Positions 43,786-52,064 of a stretch of DNA of 64,000 nt are shown piece by piece. Each line of letters opens with the position of its first letter. Position 1 is the first letter of the stretch. The DNA is from Streptomyces lavendulae subsp. lavendulae (lineage in GTDB: Bacteria; Actinomycetota; Actinomycetes; Streptomycetales; Streptomycetaceae). The position numbers and the translations under genes were made by a program. The DNA lies in contig NZ_CP024985.1 of NCBI RefSeq assembly GCF_002803845.1, forward strand, positions 2,976,001 to 3,040,000, written 5' to 3'. The notes under the pieces are model-generated. The model made no database searches. It was not told the origin of the DNA and worked only from the letters and a program-made list of their open reading frames with translations.

Positions 43786-45486
43786 TCAGAAGCCGGGCGG
43801 CTCGGTGTAGGTGCCCCACTCGTCGCGCAGGACGTTGCAGATCTCGCCGAGCGTGGCCTCGGCCCGCACGGCGTCCAGCATGGCCGGGATCATGTTGGAA
43901 CCGTCGCGGGCGGCGGCCAGCATCTCGTCGAGCGCGGCGCTCACCTTGACGTCGTCGCGACGGCCCTTGCGCGCGGCCAGTTCCTGGACCTGGACCCGCT
44001 CCACCTCGTGGCTGACGCGGAGGATCTCCAGGTCGCCGGTGACCGAGCCGTGGTGGACGTTGACGCCGACGACCCGCTTGTCGCCCTTCTCCAGGGCGCG
44101 CTGGTACTGGAAGGCCGACTCGGCGATCTCCCCGGTGAACCAGCCGTCCTCGATGCCGCGCAGGATGCCCGAGGTGATCGGCCCGATCGGGTGCTGCCCG
44201 TCCGGGTGGGCGCGCAGGCCGCGCTCCTTGATCTGCTCGAAGATCTTCTCGGCGTCGGCCTCGATGCGGTCGGTGAGCTGCTCGACGTACCAGGAGCCGC
44301 CCAGCGGGTCGGCCACGTTGGCGACGCCGGTCTCCTCCATCAGCACCTGCTGCGTGCGCAGCGCGATCTCGGCGGCCTGCTCGCTGGGGAGGGCGAGGGT
44401 CTCGTCGAGGGCGTTGGTGTGCAGGGAGTTGGTGCCGCCGAGGACGGCCGCGAGGGCTTCGACGGCGGTGCGCACGACGTTGTTGTACGGCTGCTGGGCG
44501 GTGAGGGAGACACCGGCCGTCTGGGTGTGGAAGCGCAGCCACATGGCCTTGTCGGACTTCGCCCCGTAGACCTCCTTCATCCAGCGGGCCCAGATGCGGC
44601 GGGCGGCGCGGAACTTGGCGATCTCCTCGAAGAAGTCGAGGTGCGCGTCGAAGAAGAAGGAGAGGCCGGAGGCGAAGTGGTCGACGTCCAGGCCGCGGGA
44701 GAGGCCGAGTTCCACGTAGCCGAAGCCGTCGGCGAGGGTGTAGGCGAGCTCCTGCGCCGCCGTGGCCCCGGCCTCGCGGATGTGGTAGCCGGAGACGGAC
44801 AGCGGCTTGTAGGCCGGGATGCCGTTCGCGCAGTACTCCATGAGGTCGCCGATGAGGCGCAGGTGCGGCTCGGGTTCGAAGAGCCACTCCTTCTGGGCGA
44901 TGTACTCCTTGAAGATGTCGGTCTGGAGCGTGCCGTTGAGCACGGCCGGGTCGACGCCCTGGCGCTCGGCGGCGACCAGGTACATGCAGAAGGCGGGCAC
45001 GGCGGGCCCGGAGATGGTCATCGAGGTGGTGACGTCGCCGAGCGGGATGTCCTTGAAGAGGACCTCCATGTCGGCGGCGGAGTCGATGGCCACGCCGCAG
45101 TGGCCGACCTCGCCCAGGGAGCGGGGGTCGTCGGAGTCGCGGCCCATGAGGGTGGGCATGTCGAAGGCGACGGAGAGGCCGCCGCCGCCGGCGGCCAGGA
45201 TCATCTTGTAGCGCTCGTTGGTCTGCTCGGCGTTGCCGAACCCGGCGAACTGCCGGATGGTCCAGGTCCGGCCGCGGTAGCCGGTGGCGTGCAGACCGCG
45301 GGTGTAGGGGTACTCCCCGGGCCAGCCGATGCGCTCGAACCCCTCGTACGAGTCACCGGGCCGGGGCCCGTAGACGGGGTCGACGTCATCTCCGGAGAGC
45401 GTCGTGAAATCGGCCTCGCGCTTGCGGGCCTTGTCGTACCGGGCCTGCCAGCGTCGGCGGCCCTCCTCGATGGCGTCAGCGTCCAT
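43786..45486 (-). CDS. icmA: Isobutyryl-CoA mutase large subunit
   Basis: 566 aa from ATG 45486 ([20 protein letters not shown]). It is a B12-dependent acyl-CoA mutase large subunit. The residues that contact the substrate carboxylate in methylmalonyl-CoA mutase (Tyr89, Arg207) are replaced here by Phe80 ([10 protein letters not shown]) and Gln198 ([10 protein letters not shown]), the pair known for IcmA of S. cinnamonensis. There is no C-terminal B12-binding domain, so it needs a separate small subunit, not in this window. It interconverts isobutyryl-CoA and n-butyryl-CoA. The GTG at 45492 is an alternative start. A 24-bp palindrome lies directly upstream. Confidence 0.93.
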   Translation of the reverse strand: MDADAIEEGRRRWQARYDKARKREADFTTLSGDDVDPVYGPRPGDSYEGFERIGWPGEYPYTRGLHATGYRGRTWTIRQFAGFGNAEQTNERYKMILAAGGGGLSVAFDMPTLMGRDSDDPRSLGEVGHCGVAIDSAADMEVLFKDIPLGDVTTSMTISGPAVPAFCMYLVAAERQGVDPAVLNGTLQTDIFKEYIAQKEWLFEPEPHLRLIGDLMEYCANGIPAYKPLSVSGYHIREAGATAAQELAYTLADGFGYVELGLSRGLDVDHFASGLSFFFDAHLDFFEEIAKFRAARRIWARWMKEVYGAKSDKAMWLRFHTQTAGVSLTAQQPYNNVVRTAVEALAAVLGGTNSLHTNALDETLALPSEQAAEIALRTQQVLMEETGVANVADPLGGSWYVEQLTDRIEADAEKIFEQIKERGLRAHPDGQHPIGPITSGILRGIEDGWFTGEIAESAFQYQRALEKGDKRVVGVNVHHGSVTGDLEILRVSHEVERVQVQELAARKGRRDDVKVSAALDEMLAAARDGSNMIPAMLDAVRAEATLGEICNVLRDEWGTYTEPPGF

Positions 45487-45494
45487 ACCCACGA

Positions 45495-45518
45495 ATTTAC
45501 TAGGACGTCCTAGTAAAT
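45495..45518 (-). promoter_or_regulatory. 24-bp perfect palindrome in the icmA promoter
   Basis: Each half reads ATTTACTAGGAC and its complement, with no spacer, starting nine bases before the icmA ATG. It overlaps TAGTAA, a possible -10. It is the size and symmetry expected for a TetR or MarR dimer operator. Confidence 0.7.
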
Positions 45519-45529
45519 GTCGATGGGAA

Positions 45530-45554
45530 ACCCCGGGGAGTCCTTCCCCGGGGT
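45530..45554 (-). terminator. Terminator of the marR-DUF3817 unit
   Basis: Arms ACCCCGGGGA (45530-45539) and TCCCCGGGGT (45545-45554), five-base loop, 20 bp after the DUF3817 stop; also 12 bp upstream of the icmA palindrome. Confidence 0.75.
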
Positions 45555-45573
45555 CGTCCGGCCGAGTGAAGCT

Positions 45574-45903
45574 CTAGGCCTTCGCGGGCGCGAGGGCGTC
45601 CTCGACCAGCGGCTCGACGTCGGCGCGCACGGTGCGCTCGACGAAGAAGGCGGCCAGCGGGATGGTCCCCGACGCCAGCACCCACAGCAGCTTGCCGAAG
45701 GGCCACTTCGCCTTGGAGCCCAGGTCGAAGGCGAAGACCAGGTAGATCATGAAGAGCACACCGTGGACCTGCGAGACCGCCAGGGTCAGGTCGGCGCCGG
45801 TGTCGAAGCCGTACTTGGCCACCATGCAGGCGCAGAGGATCAGGAGCATGACCGCGGTCACGTAGGCCATGACGCGGTAGCGGGTCAGCACGCTTCGTTT
45901 CAT
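45574..45903 (-). CDS. DUF3817 family membrane protein
   Basis: 109 aa from ATG 45903 (GTG 45909 also possible). Three hydrophobic helices: VMAYVTAVMLLILCACMVAK, VSQVHGVLFMIYLVFAFDLG and LLWVLASGTIPLAAFFVE; the HGVLFMIY...KAKWPFGK stretch is the family hallmark. Function is unknown. It begins about ten bases after the MarR stop, so both are in one transcript. A second DUF3817 gene lies 3.5 kb to the right. Confidence 0.85.
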   Translation of the reverse strand: MKRSVLTRYRVMAYVTAVMLLILCACMVAKYGFDTGADLTLAVSQVHGVLFMIYLVFAFDLGSKAKWPFGKLLWVLASGTIPLAAFFVERTVRADVEPLVEDALAPAKA

Positions 45904-45913
45904 GGCCACGAGC

Positions 45914-46468
45914 CTAACCGTCCGTTTTGCGCGATCTTGACGCGGCCCCGGCCCGGGGCTGGTTCTCCTCGAAGTCCGCGGCCGCCACCCGCAGCGGGCG
46001 CAGCAGCGCGAAGATCTCCGCGCACTCCTCGGCGTCGTACGCGCCCAGGCCGAAGTCGATGCCCATCAGGTCCTTCGTCGCCGCCTCGACCACCTCCCGG
46101 CCCTTCTCCGTGATCGACGCGAGCGTGCCGCGGCCGTCGTGCGGGTTGGGGCGCTTGGCCACCAGGCCGGACCGCATCAGCCGGTCGACGGTGTTCGTCA
46201 CCGAGGTCGGGTGGACCATCAGGCGCTCCCCGATCTTCGACATCGGGAGCTCCCCCGCCTGGGAGAAGGTCAGCAGCACCAGCGCCTCGTAGCGGGCGAA
46301 GGTCAGCCCGTACGGCTTCACCACCGCGTCGACCTCGGCCAGCAGGATCTGGTGGGCGCGCATGATCGAGGTGATCGCGGCCATGGAGGGCACGGGACCC
46401 CAGCGCTGACGCCAGAGTTCGTCGGCGCGGGCGATGGGGTCGAAGGGGAGGCTGAGCGGCTTGGGCAT
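45914..46468 (-). CDS. MarR family transcriptional regulator
   Basis: 184 aa from ATG 46468 (GGTGG just upstream); an extension to 46552 is not supported. Winged helix: YGLTFARYEALVLLTFSQAG, MSKIGERLMVHPTSVTNTVD and RLMRSGLVAKRPNPHDGRGT with the wing. It is followed by the DUF3817 gene in a tight operon. It could act on its own promoter or on the icmA palindrome about 1 kb away; not shown. Confidence 0.9.
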   Translation of the reverse strand: MPKPLSLPFDPIARADELWRQRWGPVPSMAAITSIMRAHQILLAEVDAVVKPYGLTFARYEALVLLTFSQAGELPMSKIGERLMVHPTSVTNTVDRLMRSGLVAKRPNPHDGRGTLASITEKGREVVEAATKDLMGIDFGLGAYDAEECAEIFALLRPLRVAAADFEENQPRAGAASRSRKTDG

Positions 46469-46511
46469 CCACCAGACCCTACCGGGCGGCCATTTGGCGG
46501 TCAGCCCCGTC

Positions 46512-47954
46512 TCACCCCTCGGCCCGGCGCACCGGGAGCGCCCGGGGCGCACTGGGTGCGGCGGGCGCGGCGGGTGCGGTGGCGCGCAGCCGGGAGAGGA
46601 GGAGCAGGACGACGGCCGTGCCGAGGACGGCGGCGCCGGTGACCACCACGTGCGCCGGGAGGAACTCGGCGGCGGCCCCGGCGAGCGCCATGCCGACGCC
46701 CTGGAGGGTCATCAGGCCGGTGCCGAGCAGGGTCATCGCCCGGCCGCGCAGCGCGTCGGGAACGGCGTCCACGTACATCCGGTCGAGGCCGATGGTGTAG
46801 GCGTGGGTGAGCCCGGCCAGCAGGAGCGCCCCGAGGAGGACGGGGGCGCCGGGCCGGACGGCGTAGACGAGGAGCGGGAGGAACGCGACGGCTGCCAGCG
46901 GGGCGGTGATCCGCGAGCGCGTCCGGGCGGTGAGGGCCGAGCCGGCCCAGAGTTCACCGGCGACGGAGCCGACGGGCAGCGCGCACATGAGCACCCCGAG
47001 GGTGGCGGTGCCGGCCCCGATGCCGTCCGCGTAGGGCGTCAGGAGAGCCTCGGGCACGACGGCGAAGGCGGGCGGCAGCCAGCACAGCAGCGTCAGGACG
47101 CGCAGCCGCCGGTCCCCGAACACGGCACGGATCCCGTCGAGCGGGGACCCGGCCCCGGCCCCGGCGCCGGCCCGGGCGGGCCGGTCACGGGTGCCGAGGC
47201 GCAGCAGCAGCGCGGAGGCGAGGAACCCCGCCGCGGTGAGGGCGATCGCCCCGCGCGGGGCGAGGACGGTGAGCAGGAGCCCGCCGAGGCCGAAGCCGGT
47301 GAGCTGGGCGCCCTGGGAGACCATGCGCAGCAGCGAGCGGCCGAGGACGAAGGTCTCGCCGGTGCCGAGGATGTCGGCGAGGGAGGCGCTGCGGACGCCC
47401 TGGAACAGCGGGGCGACGAAGGCCATGGCGCAGCGCAGGACCAGGATCGCGGCGACCGGGGTCCCCGGCCAGACCATGGCCGCCGCGCAGGCGGCGCAGA
47501 GCAGGTCGCAGGCGACGAGGACCCTGCGGGCGGGGTGGCGGTCGGCGAGCGGGGCGAGGAGGGTGCCGCCGAGGGCGTGGGGCAGGAACCCGAGGGCGAA
47601 GGTGAGGGCGCTCATCAGGGCGGAGCCGGTGGCGCGGTAGACGAGGACGGTGAGGGAGATCTCGGCGACGACGACCCCGAGCAGCGACAGCAGGTGCGCG
47701 AGGAACACGACCCGGAACTCGCGGACCCGGAACGCCGACCGGTACCCCTCCCCCTGACGCTGCCGCACGGACCCGCCGCCGGGGGCCGGAGCGGAGTCGG
47801 GTGCGGGCACGGGTACGCGGGCCGAGGCGGTCGCGGGGGCCGGAACGGAATCGGGCGCCGGGCCCGGGGCGGTCGCGGGGCCCGGTGGCGCGGCCGGCCG
47901 GACGGGCCCGTGGGGCGGCGCTCCGGCCCGGGCGGGGTCGGTGGGTGTGGGCAT
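46512..47954 (-). CDS. MFS transporter with Pro/Ala-rich N-terminal extension
   Basis: 480 aa from ATG 47954. The first ~70 residues are a disordered Pro/Ala-rich stretch (GPATAPGPAPDSVPAPATAS) that is unusual for the family; a later start, e.g. near the VRQRQGEGYRSAF segment, cannot be excluded. Then about 12 helices with FRVREFRVVFLAHLLSLLGV, LLAPLADRHPARRVLV (motif A) and FQGVRSASLADILG. It resembles enterobactin-exporter-like (EntS/MFS_3) transporters; the substrate is unknown. Divergent by 86 bp from an ArsR-type regulator, which probably controls it. Confidence 0.88.
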   Translation of the reverse strand: MPTPTDPARAGAPPHGPVRPAAPPGPATAPGPAPDSVPAPATASARVPVPAPDSAPAPGGGSVRQRQGEGYRSAFRVREFRVVFLAHLLSLLGVVVAEISLTVLVYRATGSALMSALTFALGFLPHALGGTLLAPLADRHPARRVLVACDLLCAACAAAMVWPGTPVAAILVLRCAMAFVAPLFQGVRSASLADILGTGETFVLGRSLLRMVSQGAQLTGFGLGGLLLTVLAPRGAIALTAAGFLASALLLRLGTRDRPARAGAGAGAGSPLDGIRAVFGDRRLRVLTLLCWLPPAFAVVPEALLTPYADGIGAGTATLGVLMCALPVGSVAGELWAGSALTARTRSRITAPLAAVAFLPLLVYAVRPGAPVLLGALLLAGLTHAYTIGLDRMYVDAVPDALRGRAMTLLGTGLMTLQGVGMALAGAAAEFLPAHVVVTGAAVLGTAVVLLLLSRLRATAPAAPAAPSAPRALPVRRAEG

Positions 47955-47992
47955 GGGGTCAGCCTCGGGCCGCCTGGGGTGGGGCGGTAGAC

Positions 47993-48010
47993 ATTCGGCA
48001 GCGGCCGAAT
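47993..48010. promoter_or_regulatory. Perfect dyad between the MFS and ArsR genes
   Basis: ATTCGGC-AGCG-GCCGAAT (7-4-7, 18 bp) is the only strong dyad in the 86-bp divergent spacer, a good ArsR-type operator candidate for both genes. Confidence 0.65.
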
Positions 48011-48040
48011 CGAAGGGGCCGCCGTATCGAAGGGGCCGCC
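48009..48040 (+). repeat. 17-bp tandem duplication covering the ribosome site of the ArsR gene
   Basis: ATCGAAGGGGCCGCC occurs twice at a 17-bp spacing (from 48009 and from 48026), ending at the ATG 48041. It duplicates the AAGGGG ribosome-binding sequence, so one copy lies five bases before the start and the other 22. Confidence 0.8.
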
Positions 48041-49039
48041 ATGGGGAACCACTTCCGCTTCGGCCCGGCCGATCTGCTGCGCTGCCGCTTCGGGATCTCC
48101 CCGCGCTGGGAGACGCAGGAGGCGGTACGGGTCCTGATGCGCCCGGACCGGCAGGCGTACCACCTGCCCTGGCTGAGCCGGATCCGCGCCGCGGCGGCCG
48201 GCCTGGACCTGCGTCCGCTGTGGCTGCTGATGCCGCGCCGGGGGCACCACCCCGACCTGCTGAGCCCGCCCCCGACGGGCCCGTCCCCGTCCTTCGAGGA
48301 GGAGATGGCGCGGGTGCGCGCGGCGGCCGGGGACCCGGAGGAGGCCCGCGAGGACCTGCGCCGCTCCCTGGCCTGCACCCCGGGCGCCCTGGAGAGCGCC
48401 GCCGGGCGCCGGATGCTGGCGGATCCGGGCCGGGCGGTGGCGGAGCTGGCCGATCTGACCGAGGCCGCCTGGCGGGCCCTGGTCGCCCCGCACTGGCCCA
48501 GGCTGCGGGCCCTGCTGGAGGCGGACGTCCTGTTCCACTCCCGGCGGCTGGCGGCGGGCGGGCTGGAGGCGCTGTTCGACGGCCTCCACCCCGATCTGCG
48601 GTGGGACGGCGGGACGAACACCCTGACCGTCGAGCGCCCCGCCCACCACGACCGCGAACTCGGCGGCCAGGGGCTGCTCCTGATGCCGAGCGCCTTCGTC
48701 TGGCCGGAGGTGGTCGGTGGCTACGACCCGCCGTGGCAGCCCACGCTGGTGTATCCGGCCCGGGGCATCGGCGCCCTGTGGGCGGCCTCGGACGGGCCGG
48801 CGCCGAGCGCGCTGGCCGGGCTGCTGGGGCGGGCCCGCGCCGAGGTGCTGTGCGCGCTGCACGAGCCCGCCTCCACGACGGCCCTCGCGCACCGTCTGGG
48901 CCTGGCGCCCTCGACGGTCTCGGCCCACCTGAAGGCGCTGCGCGCGGCGGGACTGCTGATCCCGTCGCGCCACGGCCACCAGGTGCTCTACGAGCGCACG
49001 CCCCTGGCCATCGCGCTGGCGACCGGCTGCGCCCCGTAG
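48041..49039 (+). CDS. ArsR-type winged-helix regulator with DUF5937-like N-terminal region
   Basis: 332 aa from ATG 48041. The large N-terminal part (FRFGPADLLRCRFGISPRWE, LLMPSAFVWPEVVGGYDPPW) matches the extended regulators seen in Streptomyces. The C-terminal ~75 residues hold the winged helix: EVLCALHEPASTTALAHRLG, LAPSTVSAHLKALRAAGLLI and PSRHGHQVLYERTPL. No metal-binding Cys pair is seen, so it probably senses something else. It is divergent from the MFS transporter gene and is probably its repressor. Confidence 0.87.
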   Translation: MGNHFRFGPADLLRCRFGISPRWETQEAVRVLMRPDRQAYHLPWLSRIRAAAAGLDLRPLWLLMPRRGHHPDLLSPPPTGPSPSFEEEMARVRAAAGDPEEAREDLRRSLACTPGALESAAGRRMLADPGRAVAELADLTEAAWRALVAPHWPRLRALLEADVLFHSRRLAAGGLEALFDGLHPDLRWDGGTNTLTVERPAHHDRELGGQGLLLMPSAFVWPEVVGGYDPPWQPTLVYPARGIGALWAASDGPAPSALAGLLGRARAEVLCALHEPASTTALAHRLGLAPSTVSAHLKALRAAGLLIPSRHGHQVLYERTPLAIALATGCAP

Positions 49040-49043
49040 GCGC

Positions 49044-49068
49044 GGCCGCCGGTGCGGAGCCGGCGGCC
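49044..49068. terminator. Hairpin between converging arsR and MTH1187 genes
   Basis: Perfect 9-bp arms GGCCGCCGG (49044-49052) and CCGGCGGCC (49060-49068) in the 48-bp gap between two stops. Confidence 0.65.
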
Positions 49069-49087
49069 GGTGCGGCGCGGCGGTCCG

Positions 49088-49384
49088 TCAGCCCTCGGCG
49101 AGGTGGCGTTCGACCGTCTCGACCTTCGAGGTCATGCCGTCGGTGACGCCGGGCCGGATGTCGGCCTTGAGGATGAAGGACACCCGCGGAGCCTTCGCCT
49201 CGACGGCGGCGACCGCGCGCCGGACCACGTCCATCACCTCGTCCCAGGGACCTTCCACGGTGGTGAACATCGCGTCGGTGCGGTTCGGCAGACCGGACTC
49301 GCGCACCACGCGGACCGCGTCGGCGACGTACTCGCCGACCTCTTCACCGACCCCCAGCGGGGTCACCGAGAACGCGACGATCAC
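49088..49384 (-). CDS. MTH1187 (DUF77) family thiamine-binding-like protein
   Basis: 98 aa from GTG 49384, overlapping the DUF3817 stop (GTGA). Ferredoxin-like fold: [40 protein letters not shown] and [20 protein letters not shown]. Members of this family bind thiamine or related pyrimidine compounds, usually as tetramers. A role in thiamine sensing or salvage is possible but not shown. Second gene of a two-gene unit. Confidence 0.88.
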   Translation of the reverse strand: MIVAFSVTPLGVGEEVGEYVADAVRVVRESGLPNRTDAMFTTVEGPWDEVMDVVRRAVAAVEAKAPRVSFILKADIRPGVTDGMTSKVETVERHLAEG

Positions 49385-49725
49385 GCCTGGGCCGCCTCAC
49401 GGGCGCGGGCCGCGATGACGCTGTCGGCCTCGTCGCGCTTGAGCAGCCGGTCCCCGTACAGGCCGCCGAAGGGCAGCAGCGCGAACAGGAAGAACAGGGC
49501 CACCTTCTTGAGCGGCCACTTCGCCTTGTTCCACACGTCGAGCAGGAAGACCGCGTAGATCACGAACAGGATCCCGTGCAGGATCCCGAGCGGCATCATC
49601 AGGTAGTCGATGTCCGACACCCGGCTGAGCAGCGAGCCGAAGATCAGCAGCGCCGGGAACGAGAGGGCTTCCGGAACGGAGATGAGGCGCAGCCGGTGCA
49701 GGGCGGAAGCGGTCTTGATGTCCAC
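49381..49725 (-). CDS. DUF3817 family membrane protein (second copy)
   Basis: 114 aa from GTG 49725; GAAGG lies six bases upstream, and an extension to 49845 is not favoured. Three helices: [40 protein letters not shown] and [18 protein letters not shown]. The [20 protein letters not shown] segment resembles the first copy near 45.7 kb (HGVLFMIYLVFAFDLGSKAK). It is translationally coupled to the MTH1187 gene. Confidence 0.86.
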   Translation of the reverse strand: MDIKTASALHRLRLISVPEALSFPALLIFGSLLSRVSDIDYLMMPLGILHGILFVIYAVFLLDVWNKAKWPLKKVALFFLFALLPFGGLYGDRLLKRDEADSVIAARAREAAQA

Positions 49726-49888
49726 GTGGAACCTTCGCGGGAGGAGGCCGGGGGTCCGTCCCAGTGTCTCAGCCGTCACGGAAGATCTTGTGGCGGGTCC
49801 CCGCGGATCCCCAGGAGTCGGGAGAGTGTGGCGCATATCGGCCACCAGGCCCTGTTCGGGCCCGCCCGCTGCCGATACCTTCGTCCCC

Positions 49889-50527
49889 GTGGCTCAGTTC
49901 CGACTCCAAGGCAGCAAGGTGCTCGCCGTCGACCTGACCGGTGACGCCGTGAAAGCGAAGAACGGCGCCATGGTCGCGTACGACGGCCAGATGGCCTTCA
50001 AGAAGATGACCGGCGGTGGCGAAGGCCTCCGCGGAATGGTGACCCGTCGCCTGACGGGTGAACAGATGACCGTGATGGAGGTGCAGGGACACGGCACCTG
50101 CTACTTCGCGGACCGGGCGAGTGAGATCAATCTGGTCAATCTGCGCGGTGAGAAGCTGCACGTCGAGTCCAGCAACCTGCTGTGCACCGACGCCGGCCTG
50201 CGCACCGGCACCACCTTCACCGGCCTACGCGGCGCGACCACGGGCAACGGCCTGTTCACGACCACGGTCGAGGGCACGGGCCAGGCGGCGATCATGTCCG
50301 ACGGCCCGGCGGTGGTGCTGCGCGTCAGCGGCCAGTACCCGCTGTCGGTGGACCCGGGCGCGTACATCGCGCACACCGGGAACCTCCAGCAGTCCTTCCA
50401 GTCCGGCGTGACCTTCCGCACCCTGATCGGCGAGGGGTCCGGAGAGGCCTTCCAGATCCGCTTCGAGGGCGAGGGCCTGGTCTACGTGCAGCCCAGCGAG
50501 CGCAACACCGTCGGGGGCGACGTCTGA
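49889..50527 (+). CDS. AIM24 family protein (copy 1)
   Basis: 212 aa from GTG 49889 (VAQFRLQGSKVLAVDL). AIM24/TIGR00266-like beta-sandwich: GAMVAYDGQMAFKKMTGGGE, VEGTGQAAIMSDGPAVVLRV and LSVDPGAYIAHTGNLQQSF. No signal peptide is seen. In mitochondria AIM24 supports inner-membrane complexes; the bacterial role is unknown. Its TGA shares one base with the next ATG. First of three tandem paralogues. Confidence 0.88.
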   Translation: MAQFRLQGSKVLAVDLTGDAVKAKNGAMVAYDGQMAFKKMTGGGEGLRGMVTRRLTGEQMTVMEVQGHGTCYFADRASEINLVNLRGEKLHVESSNLLCTDAGLRTGTTFTGLRGATTGNGLFTTTVEGTGQAAIMSDGPAVVLRVSGQYPLSVDPGAYIAHTGNLQQSFQSGVTFRTLIGEGSGEAFQIRFEGEGLVYVQPSERNTVGGDV

Positions 50528-51177
50528 TGCCGTTCCGCGAGATCAACTCGAAGATGATCGAGGCCCAGGTCATCCCCGGGCAGCGGCTGTACAGCCAGCG
50601 CGGGGCGATGCTGGCCTACCGCGGCGACGTCTCCTTCACCCCGAGCATGACGGGTGGCCAGGGAGGCGTGATGGGCATGATCGGGCGCCGGGTGGCGAAC
50701 GAGCAGACCCCGCTGATGACCGTGGAGGGCAGCGGCACCGTGATGTTCGGCCACGGCGGCCACCACGTCCAGGTCGTCAACCTCTCGGGCGAGACCCTCT
50801 ACGTCGAGGCCGACCGGCTGCTCGCCTTCGACGGCACCCTCCAGCAGGGGACCATGTTCATGGGCTCGCAGGGCGGTGTCATGGGCATGGTGCGCGGCCA
50901 GGTGACCGGGCAGGGCCTGTTCACCACCACCCTCAAGGGCCACGGCGCGGTCGCCGTGATGGCCCACGGCGGAGTCCTGGAACTCCCCATCACCCCGAAC
51001 CGGCCGGTCCACGTCGACCCGCAGGCGTACGTGGCCCACCACGGGGACGTCAGGAACAAGCTCTCCGCCGCCCTGGGCTGGCGGGACATGGTCGGCCGCG
51101 GTTCGGGCGAGGCGTTCCAGCTGGAGCTGTCCGGCCAGGGCGCCGTCTTCGTACAGGCCTCGGAGGAGAAGCTGTGA
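50527..51177 (+). CDS. AIM24 family protein (copy 2)
   Basis: 216 aa from ATG 50527 (TGATG overlap with copy 1). It has SQRGAMLAYRGDVSFTPSMT, FTTTLKGHGAVAVMAHGGVL and VHVDPQAYVAHHGDVRNKLS, parallel to copy 1, plus two Gly/Met-rich GGQGGVMGMIG / GSQGGVMGMVRG turns. Cytoplasmic by lack of a signal. It overlaps the GTG start of copy 3. Likely acts with its neighbours as one complex. Confidence 0.9.
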   Translation: MPFREINSKMIEAQVIPGQRLYSQRGAMLAYRGDVSFTPSMTGGQGGVMGMIGRRVANEQTPLMTVEGSGTVMFGHGGHHVQVVNLSGETLYVEADRLLAFDGTLQQGTMFMGSQGGVMGMVRGQVTGQGLFTTTLKGHGAVAVMAHGGVLELPITPNRPVHVDPQAYVAHHGDVRNKLSAALGWRDMVGRGSGEAFQLELSGQGAVFVQASEEKL

Positions 51178-51992
51178 ACTTTGGTCCCGTGACCGGCGGA
51201 CCGGGCGGCCCGACGGTCTTCGACCCGCACTCCCTGCCCTCCGACGACAACGTGAACGCCTACACCTTCTGCGTGGAGCTCAAGGGGAGCCAGTGGTTCC
51301 TGCAGAAGGGCAAGATGATCGCCTACTACGGGCGCATCGACTTCAACGGCATCGGCAACGGCCGCTTCGACCGGCTGCTGCGCACCAGCTTCCACTCGCC
51401 GCTGCACGCGAGCGACTGGGTGGTGGCCGAGGGCTCGGGCAAGATGCTGCTGGCCGACCGCGCCTTCGACGTGAACTCGTACGATCTGGACGAGGGCAAC
51501 CTGACGATCCGGTCGGGGAACCTCCTGGCCTACCAGCCCTCGCTCGCCCTCAAGCAGTCCATCGTCCCGGGCTTCCTGACGCTGATCGGAACCGGGAAGT
51601 TCGTGGCGGCGTCCAACGGACCGGTGGTGTTCATGGAACCGCCGCTGCGCGTGGACCCGCAGGCCCTGGTGGGCTGGGCGGACTGCCCGTCCCCGTGCCA
51701 CCACTACGACCACGGCTACATGACGGGCGTGATGGGCGGGCTGCGCTCGCTCACGGGACTCGGCGGCACCTCGGGCGAGGAGCACCAGTTCGAGTTCGTC
51801 GGGGCCGGGACGGTACTGCTCCAGTCGTCGGAGATGCTGATGGCGGAGCAGTCGGTGGGCGCGGTGGGCGCCGGCGCGGCCACGGGCCACGCCCAGGGCG
51901 TACCGGGGGCCGGGCAGGGTCCGCTGGGCCAGCTGGGCGTACCGCGGATGCCGGGACAGCTCGGTGACCTCCAGCGGCGACTCGGACTGTGA
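51174..51992 (+). CDS. AIM24 family protein (copy 3, longer)
   Basis: 272 aa from GTG 51174, coupled to copy 2 by GTGA. AIM24 core: FLQKGKMIAYYGRIDFNGIG, LIGTGKFVAASNGPVVFMEP and LRVDPQALVGWADCPSPCHH, followed by a 45-residue Gly/Ala/Pro-rich tail (GAVGAGAATGHAQGVPGAGQ) not found in copies 1 and 2. The Cys/His cluster CPSPCHHYDH might bind metal. It is a diverged paralogue, so the three proteins may form a hetero-oligomer. Confidence 0.88.
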   Translation: MNFGPVTGGPGGPTVFDPHSLPSDDNVNAYTFCVELKGSQWFLQKGKMIAYYGRIDFNGIGNGRFDRLLRTSFHSPLHASDWVVAEGSGKMLLADRAFDVNSYDLDEGNLTIRSGNLLAYQPSLALKQSIVPGFLTLIGTGKFVAASNGPVVFMEPPLRVDPQALVGWADCPSPCHHYDHGYMTGVMGGLRSLTGLGGTSGEEHQFEFVGAGTVLLQSSEMLMAEQSVGAVGAGAATGHAQGVPGAGQGPLGQLGVPRMPGQLGDLQRRLGL

Positions 51993-52028
51993 GACTCCGA
52001 CTGTGAGACTCCCCACACCTTCCCATTT

Positions 52029-52058
52029 TTGTACGTAATTCAACTTCTTAGGTAGAGT
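52029..52058 (+). promoter_or_regulatory. Candidate leaderless promoter of the marR gene
   Basis: TTGTAC (52029-52034), 18-bp spacer, TAGAGT (52053-52058), then six bases to ATG 52065. A weak dyad (AACT...AGTT, 52042-52059) overlaps the -10. Confidence 0.5.
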
Positions 52059-52064
52059 TCATTC

